29,205 nt of DNA, taken from CAYZDV01 sp964477275 (GTDB lineage Bacteria; Acidobacteriota; Aminicenantia; Aminicenantales; Aminicenantaceae). The notes below the pieces were generated by a model, which saw nothing but the letters and a program-made list of their open reading frames with translations, had not been told where the DNA came from and did no database searches. A program made the position numbers and the translations under genes. Shown here piece after piece: positions 24,320 through 29,205 of this stretch; the stretch's first letter is position 1; each line of letters starts with the position of its first letter. The DNA lies in the NCBI GenBank assembly GCA_964477275.1, contig CAYZDV010000009.1, positions 1-29,205 of the forward strand, read 5' to 3'.

Positions 24320-24790
24320 TTATTCGAGCCCGGCTTCCTTGATCATGTTCAGCGTCTCGATGAGCGAAAAGACCGCATCCCAGCCCTTATTGCCGGCTTT
24401 GGCTCCGGCACGCTCGATGCCCTGCTCGATGGTATCGACGGTCAAAATGCCGAATGCCACCGGCACGCCTTCTTCCATGGAGATCTGAGCCAGTCCCTTG
24501 ATGACTTCGGCGCTCAAAAAATCGAAATGCGGCGTATCGCCTCTGATCAGGGCACCCAGACAGACAATTCCGTCCACCTTTTTCCCCGCGGCCAATTTTT
24601 TGGCGATCAGCGGAACCTCGAAGGAGCCCGGAACCTTGTAGATGGCGATGTCTTTTTCCTCGGCCCCCAGTTTATGGAGGGCATCGAGGGCCCCTTCGAG
24701 AAGCCTTTCCGAGATAAACTGGTTGAAACGGCTGACGACGATGCCGACCTTAAGCCCTTTGGCTTGAAGCTTTCCTTGATAGCTGTTCAT
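24320..24790 (-). CDS. ribH: 6,7-dimethyl-8-ribityllumazine synthase
   Basis: RibH joins the pyrimidine amine and dihydroxybutanone phosphate in the penultimate step of riboflavin synthesis and usually forms 60-subunit or pentameric shells. The 156-residue protein has VSRFNQFI (19-26), GSFEVP (55-60), and the catalytic H88 in GALIRGDTPHFDF. The length matches. GGGAG lies before the ATG. No other riboflavin gene is nearby, and no FMN riboswitch was seen upstream. Confidence 0.95.
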   Translation of the reverse strand: MNSYQGKLQAKGLKVGIVVSRFNQFISERLLEGALDALHKLGAEEKDIAIYKVPGSFEVPLIAKKLAAGKKVDGIVCLGALIRGDTPHFDFLSAEVIKGLAQISMEEGVPVAFGILTVDTIEQGIERAGAKAGNKGWDAVFSLIETLNMIKEAGLE

Positions 24791-24802
24791 TGCTTTCTCC
24801 CT

Positions 24803-25585
24803 TTAACGGCCCTGGAAATCGGGCTTTCTTTTTTCCAAAAAGGCTCTTGTCCCTTCCTTGCTGTCTTCGGTGCCGCAGGCTTTGCCGAAGAGCTCCGCCT
24901 CCAGAAGAAGGCCCTCCTCCACGCTGAGGTCCAGCCCCTTGTTGACGGCTTCGATGGCACAGGAGAGGGCCAGAGGGCCATTGGCTGCGATCTCTTTGGC
25001 CAGGGCGGTGCAGTTCGAATAAAATTCGCCGAGGGAGACGACTCTGTTGACAAGGCCGATTTGAAAAGCCTGCTGGGCATCGATGATCCTGCCGCTGAGG
25101 ATGAGCTCCAGCGCCCATCCTTTTCCGACCAGGCGGGCGAGCCGTTGTGTGCCGCCGTAGCCCGGAATCAGCCCCAGCTTGACCTCGGGCTGACCGAACT
25201 TTGCGTTCTCGGAGGCAACCCGGATATGACAGGCCAGAGCCAGCTCCGTTCCGCCGCCGAGAGCGAAGCCATTGACCGCAGCAATGACCGGCTTGGGGGA
25301 GTTCTCGATGAGCCGGGTCAGTTCCTGGCCATCCCGAACATAGGCCCGGCCTGCCTTCTCATCAAGAAGGGCCAGTTCACCGATGTCAGCCCCGGCGACG
25401 AAAGCTTTCTCCCCCGAACCGGTCAGAATAACGACCTTAACCTCAGGATCTTCTTTGAATGAAAGAAAAACAGTCTTCAACTCCTGAATGGTCCTGGCAT
25501 TCAGAGCGTTCAGCTTCTCAGGACGATTGACGAAGACCCAGCCAATGCTCTGTTCCTTTTTGATCAACACATTTTCGTAATCCAT
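24803..25585 (-). CDS. Enoyl-CoA hydratase (crotonase family)
   Basis: This crotonase-fold enzyme of 260 residues likely adds water to enoyl-CoA in fatty acid breakdown. The oxyanion-hole segments are AFVAGADI (61-68) and FALGGGTELAL (107-117). Both catalytic glutamates of true hydratases are present: E114 in GGGTEL and E134 in GQPEV. PGYGGTQRL (141-149) follows. That pair argues for hydratase over isomerase or decarboxylase members. GGAG stands four bases before the ATG. It is the first gene of the run to ribH, nusB and lysS, with only 12 nt to ribH, so it is probably cotranscribed. Confidence 0.88.
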   Translation of the reverse strand: MDYENVLIKKEQSIGWVFVNRPEKLNALNARTIQELKTVFLSFKEDPEVKVVILTGSGEKAFVAGADIGELALLDEKAGRAYVRDGQELTRLIENSPKPVIAAVNGFALGGGTELALACHIRVASENAKFGQPEVKLGLIPGYGGTQRLARLVGKGWALELILSGRIIDAQQAFQIGLVNRVVSLGEFYSNCTALAKEIAANGPLALSCAIEAVNKGLDLSVEEGLLLEAELFGKACGTEDSKEGTRAFLEKRKPDFQGR

Positions 25586-25960
25586 GGGACTCCTTTCCGC
25601 TGAATCTGACGCATTCCTTCATCCGATCAAAAAAATCTTCTGCCAGTCAGCTCCTGCTTCAAAATTTTTCCTATTTTAACAGATAAAAGCTTTTTTTGAA
25701 ATAGGAGGGCTCGGGATGGTTCGCTCAAAGTCACGCTGGCTTTGCCCCAGCGAGGCAAAGCCGCTCGATTCAGTCCTCGCTCTCCTCCCGGCTCCGCCTC
25801 GAGGAACCGTGCCCGCTCGTCCTTCATACGGACTTTTCCTCGAACCATCCCTCGCCAGAGAGGATGAGTCCCACGGGATTATTGTCTTAAGATAAAATTT
25901 GTGCTAACTTTCCATTTACCCTTTGAAAAGAAAAAATACGTTGAGCCAGAGGAGGAGAGA
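25586..25960. other. Divergent intergenic gap with repeat
   Basis: The 375-nt gap between the divergent enoyl-CoA hydratase and Lon-like genes is mostly the repeat at 25705-25851. I found no convincing promoter for either gene and no gene within. An 8-bp palindrome TCTTAAGA lies at 25885-25892. Confidence 0.5.
25705..25851. repeat. Dispersed palindromic repeat, fullest copy
   Basis: Its left 75 nt match the copy at 20119-20193 in reverse orientation; the right half resembles 6365-6440. GGGATGGTTCG (25713-25723) and CGAACCATCCC (25841-25851) are perfect 11-bp inverted ends of a 139-nt unit. An inner hairpin pairs GGCTTTGCC with GGCAAAGCC. It does not code for protein. Confidence 0.75.
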
Positions 25961-28396
25961 ATGAAAACAGCCTCAAATTTTAAAGAACTCCCTGTCGAGC
26001 TGCTGAGGTGGACCTGCGACCCTGGCAAAATCCCCTTCGAGACCAGCGACGACTGCAGGCCCTGCGAGGATATCATCGGGCAGGAAAGAGCCATCAAAGC
26101 CATCAAGACCGGCCTGGACATCAATAGCCTCGGCTACAACATCTTCGTCACCGGAATGGTGGGGACAGGCCGAACGACGACCATCAAGCAGCTTCTGGAG
26201 AAGCTGGAGAAGGGAGAGAAAACTCCGGACGATATTCTCTATGTCAACAACTTCAAGAATCCTGACGAACCGTCCCTGATCATGCTTCCGGCCGGAAAGG
26301 GAAAGTTCTTCAAAGAAACCATGGAAAGCCTCATCAACATGCTCAAAACCAACATCCCGGATATGATCAAGAGCAGATACTATACGGAGAAAAGGGATGA
26401 GATTATCGAATCCCAGCAGAAAAAGCAAAAAGCAATCCTCAAGAACTTCGAGGAAGAGGTGGCCAAACAAGGGTTTTCCGTCATTCAGGTCCAGATGGGT
26501 CTTTTCGTCCGGCCTGACCTCGTGCCCCTCATCGACGGCCAGCCCACTCCCTTCAACAAGCTCGACGCTCTGGCCAGGGAAGGGAAGATCCCTGAAAAGC
26601 AGGTGGCAGAAAAGAAGAAAAAATACGAAGAGCTGACTGGAAAGCTGGAAGAAATTCTGGAGCAGATCAAGGAAATCGAGGAAGAAACGCGAGCGCTCCT
26701 CAAGCAATGGGATGAGCAGTCCATCACTCCCCTGATCAAGGCCGCGATTGAGGGCATCAGGAAAAAATTCCCATTTCCCAAAGTCCCCGAATACCTGGAA
26801 GACGTGGAAGCGCACCTCATCAGTAGCATCGACCTCTTTAAAGCGCAGAAAAAAGAGGCCGGCGAGAAGGAACTCATTGACCCCTTCTTCATCTACAGGG
26901 TCAACCTCCTCATCGACAATTCCGATGTCAAGGGCGCTCCGGTGATCATCGAAACAAACCCCAACTACATCAACCTGTTCGGCTCGATCGAGATCGCTCC
27001 CTCCCGATTCGGCATCTGGCAGACCGAGTTCACCAAAATCAAGCCAGGCTCCTTCCTCAAAGCCAACGGCGGCTATCTGGTCATCAATGCCCTCGATGCC
27101 CTCGTCGAGCCGGGCGTCTGGATGACCCTCAAGAGAACCCTGAGGAACCAGAAGCTGGAAATCCAGAACTACGCCTCCCTCTTTCTCATCTCGACCACCC
27201 GGCTCAAGCCCGAGCCCATCGACTGCAGCGTCAAAGTCGTCTTCATCGGCGATGCCCGCATCTACTACCTTCTGTATCTCATGGACGAGGATTTCAAGAA
27301 AATCTTCAAGGTCAAAGCCGAATTCGACACGGAAATGAAAAAGGACAGCAAAACAATCAGGGAATACACCACCTTCATCAAAAAAATCGTGGAGGACGAC
27401 AGACTCATGCCCTTTGATAAAACGGGAATCGCGGGCATTGTCGAGTACGGCACCCGGCTGGCCGGAAGACAGAAAAAGATATCCACCCGTTTCAACATCA
27501 TCGCCGATGTCCTGCGCGAGGCCAACTACTGGGCGAAAAAAGACAACGGAAAGATCGTCGGCCGAAAGCACGTGGAAACCGCCATCCGGGAGCGCTTCGA
27601 ACGGGTCAGCCTCATCGCCGACAAGATCCAGGAGCTGATCGAAGAAGGAACTCTGATGATCGATACCGAAGGCAATGTCGTCGGCCAGGTCAACGGCCTT
27701 TCCGTCTACGACATGGGCGAATTCGCCTTCGGCAAACCGACTCGAATCACGGCCAGGACTTCGGTCGGCCGCGGCGGCGTGATCAACATCGAAAGGGAAG
27801 CCGACCTCAGCGGCCGCACCCACAACAAGGGCGTGCTGATCCTGGGAGGATATTTGAGGGGCAAATATGCCCTGAACAAGCCCTTCTCGCTCTCGGCCAG
27901 CATCGCCTTTGAACAGTCCTACTCTGGAGTCGAGGGCGACAGCGCTTCTTCCACTGAGGTCTACGCCATCTTATCCAGCCTTTCCGGACTCCCGCTGAGA
28001 CAGGATATCGCCGTCACCGGCTCTCTCAACCAGAAGGGGGAAATCCAGCCCATCGGCGGGGTGAACGAAAAGATCGAGGGCTTCTTCGAGGTCTGCAAGG
28101 CCAAAGGGCTTACCGGGACACAAGGAGTTATCATTCCTCACCAGAACATTCAGAACCTCATGCTCCACGAGGAGGTGATCGAAGCTGTCCGGGAAGACAA
28201 GTTCCACATCTATCCGGTCAAGACCATCGACGAGGGAATCGAGATACTGACCGGGGTGAAATCCGGAAAGATAAAAGAGGACGGGACGTTCGAGGAAGAC
28301 ACGGCGAACTTTTTCGTCGACACGGAGCTCCAGCGTCTTGCCCAGAGCTGGAAGGCCTACGCCGTCGCGGAAAAAGAAAAGGAAAAAGCCTCTTAG
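25961..28396 (+). CDS. Lon-related ATP-dependent protease (AAA_32/LonB-like)
   Basis: The 811-residue protein joins an AAA+ module to a C-terminal Lon-type Ser-Lys protease. It lacks the N-terminal substrate domain of LonA. The P-loop is GMVGTGRT (65-72) with Arg71 in place of the usual Lys; a helical, charged insert (about 125-270) follows. GGYLVINALDAL is the likely Walker B region. The protease dyad is S661 in EGDSAS and K704 in GGVNEK, spaced 43 residues as S679/K722 in E. coli Lon. It lacks obvious membrane helices, so it is probably cytoplasmic. GGAGG with six bases to the ATG at 25961 sets the start; the frame is open 20 codons upstream but lacks a ribosome site there. Confidence 0.9.
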   Translation: MKTASNFKELPVELLRWTCDPGKIPFETSDDCRPCEDIIGQERAIKAIKTGLDINSLGYNIFVTGMVGTGRTTTIKQLLEKLEKGEKTPDDILYVNNFKNPDEPSLIMLPAGKGKFFKETMESLINMLKTNIPDMIKSRYYTEKRDEIIESQQKKQKAILKNFEEEVAKQGFSVIQVQMGLFVRPDLVPLIDGQPTPFNKLDALAREGKIPEKQVAEKKKKYEELTGKLEEILEQIKEIEEETRALLKQWDEQSITPLIKAAIEGIRKKFPFPKVPEYLEDVEAHLISSIDLFKAQKKEAGEKELIDPFFIYRVNLLIDNSDVKGAPVIIETNPNYINLFGSIEIAPSRFGIWQTEFTKIKPGSFLKANGGYLVINALDALVEPGVWMTLKRTLRNQKLEIQNYASLFLISTTRLKPEPIDCSVKVVFIGDARIYYLLYLMDEDFKKIFKVKAEFDTEMKKDSKTIREYTTFIKKIVEDDRLMPFDKTGIAGIVEYGTRLAGRQKKISTRFNIIADVLREANYWAKKDNGKIVGRKHVETAIRERFERVSLIADKIQELIEEGTLMIDTEGNVVGQVNGLSVYDMGEFAFGKPTRITARTSVGRGGVINIEREADLSGRTHNKGVLILGGYLRGKYALNKPFSLSASIAFEQSYSGVEGDSASSTEVYAILSSLSGLPLRQDIAVTGSLNQKGEIQPIGGVNEKIEGFFEVCKAKGLTGTQGVIIPHQNIQNLMLHEEVIEAVREDKFHIYPVKTIDEGIEILTGVKSGKIKEDGTFEEDTANFFVDTELQRLAQSWKAYAVAEKEKEKAS

Positions 28397-28397
28397 C

Positions 28398-29126
28398 TCA
28401 CTCATCCAGCCCGACTTGCTTTCTCAGGAGAAGGACCTCGCGGCGCGTCAGGAAGCGCCATTCTCCGCTCTTCAATTTTTCGAGTTTGAGGCCGGCGAAC
28501 CCGACTCTTCGGAGCCGAACAACAGGATGGCCGACCGAGGCGAGCATTCTTTTCACCTCCCTTTTCCGGCCCTCGTGGAGCTCGACCTGGATTGACGTCT
28601 TCTTCTCTCCTCCCTTCGCTATTCGAATTCTCGCCGGCGCCGTCTTCCTGCCCTCCAGAACGATTCCTTTCTCCAGGACCGAAAGCCGGGATGGCTCCGG
28701 ACGACCCCTGACCTCCACCAAATAGGTTTTGCGGACTTGAAACCGGGGATGGGTCAATCGATGGGCCAGCTCTCCGTCATTGGTCAGAAGAAGCAGTCCT
28801 TCGCTGTCGAAATCCAGGCGGCCCACGGGATAGACTCTTTTCCTGAACCGAGGCAGAAGCTGGAAGATGGTCGGCCTGTGGAAGGGGTCTTTGAGGGTGA
28901 CCAGATATCCCTTCGGCTTGTGGAACATGAGATAGATGACGCCCTCTTTTTTCTCGATCTTCTTTCCTCCCGCCTTGACCCGGTCCTTTTCATCGTCGAT
29001 CTTGACGCCCAGTTCCTGAACCAGCTGACCGTTGACCGTAATTTTTCCTTCGAGAATCATCCGGTCTGCCTCCCGGCGGGAGGCAACGCCGGCCTGGGCC
29101 AGAAATTTGTTCAACCTGACCAGCAT
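28398..29126 (-). CDS. Ribosomal RNA pseudouridine synthase, RsuA/RluB family
   Basis: The enzyme converts a specific uridine of ribosomal RNA to pseudouridine. The 242-residue protein has an N-terminal S4 RNA-binding domain (about 3-50, RLNKFLAQAGVASRREAD) and the synthase domain with the catalytic Asp105 in VGRLDFDSEGLLLLTND. The end HEGRKREVKRML is typical of this subfamily. It resembles RluB (23S U2605) in length and start, but RsuA (16S U516) cannot be ruled out. The ATG is two bases past the stop of the upstream gene; GGGGAGGG lies within that gene. It is convergent with the Lon-like gene, with one base between the stops. Confidence 0.92.
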   Translation of the reverse strand: MLVRLNKFLAQAGVASRREADRMILEGKITVNGQLVQELGVKIDDEKDRVKAGGKKIEKKEGVIYLMFHKPKGYLVTLKDPFHRPTIFQLLPRFRKRVYPVGRLDFDSEGLLLLTNDGELAHRLTHPRFQVRKTYLVEVRGRPEPSRLSVLEKGIVLEGRKTAPARIRIAKGGEKKTSIQVELHEGRKREVKRMLASVGHPVVRLRRVGFAGLKLEKLKSGEWRFLTRREVLLLRKQVGLDE

Positions 29127-29128
29127 CC

Positions 29129-29205
29129 TCAGTAATCCCTCCCCAGAAGTTCGTTATCAGGTCTGAAAGGGATTCTTTCCTTCAGTGCTTCGATAAATTC
29201 ATCTT
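29129..29205 (-). CDS. 3' end of an unidentified gene, partial
   Basis: The last 24 codons and stop (TGA at 29129-29131) of a minus-strand frame run off the right edge. The end reads DEFIEALKERIP, then NELLGRDY. The stop is two bases from the next start, and the ribosome site of that gene lies inside this frame, so the two are one operon. Too little remains to name it; scpB often precedes rluB, but I see no proof here. Confidence 0.6.
   Translation of the reverse strand, partial: DEFIEALKERIPFRPDNELLGRDY

Noticed and set aside
25627..25848. 73-codon minus-strand frame in the gap before the Lon-like gene
   Set aside because: It is the translation of the dispersed repeat; the same peptide appears from the copy at 20119-20193, as expected from a DNA repeat rather than a gene.
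25973..27823. 616-codon minus-strand frame opposite the Lon-like gene
   Set aside because: It is an antisense shadow of a gene with clear AAA+ and protease motifs.

Overview
The window reads as a chromosomal segment of a diderm (Gram-negative type) bacterium with LPS. It carries bamA, skp/ompH, fabZ, lpxA, lpxI and an ABC transporter of the LolCDE type. Coding is dense, genes on one strand often overlap, G+C looks moderate (mid-50s by eye), and promoters resemble sigma-70 consensus. Gene content and the large secreted metallopeptidase would suit Acidobacteriota or Candidatus Aminicenantes, but that placement is an inference. No rRNA, tRNA, CRISPR array, phage gene or transposase gene was seen.

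Left part (1-4.8 kb): a small four-helix membrane protein; an SDR-type L-threonine 3-dehydrogenase (tdh) and glycine C-acetyltransferase (kbl), both on the + strand, which together turn threonine into glycine plus acetyl-CoA. Between them, on the opposite strand, sit two aminopropyltransferase genes joined by a TGATG stop/start. The first looks like a thermospermine synthase and the second like a classical spermidine synthase.

4.8-14.1 kb: an NhaC-family antiporter (-), then pyrE preceded by a SPOR-SpoIID peptidoglycan enzyme (-) with a consensus promoter. A 0.68-kb repeat-rich gap follows, then a 1378-residue secreted M14-type metallopeptidase (+) whose N-terminal half contains a duplicated module.

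14.15-20.1 kb (- strand): an envelope operon bamA, ompH, fabZ, lpxA, lpxI, Gfo/Idh/MocA oxidoreductase. It builds the outer-membrane protein insertion machine and the first steps of lipid A. lpxD and lpxB are not in it, and the oxidoreductase is a candidate GnnA.

20.3-25.6 kb (- strand): a second operon with enoyl-CoA hydratase, ribH, nusB, lysS, one LolC/E-type permease and lolD. Then come a Lon-related AAA_32 protease (+), a RsuA/RluB pseudouridine synthase (-) and the last 24 codons of an unidentified gene (-).

The three longest - strand intergenic gaps hold related palindromic repeats; two 75-nt copies (20119-20193 and 25705-25779, inverted) differ at only four positions. No wholly new system is evident. 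The strongest leads are the lipid A oxidoreductase, the metallopeptidase with duplicated modules, the SPOR-SpoIID fusion with a long insertion, the coupled aminopropyltransferases and the repeat family.
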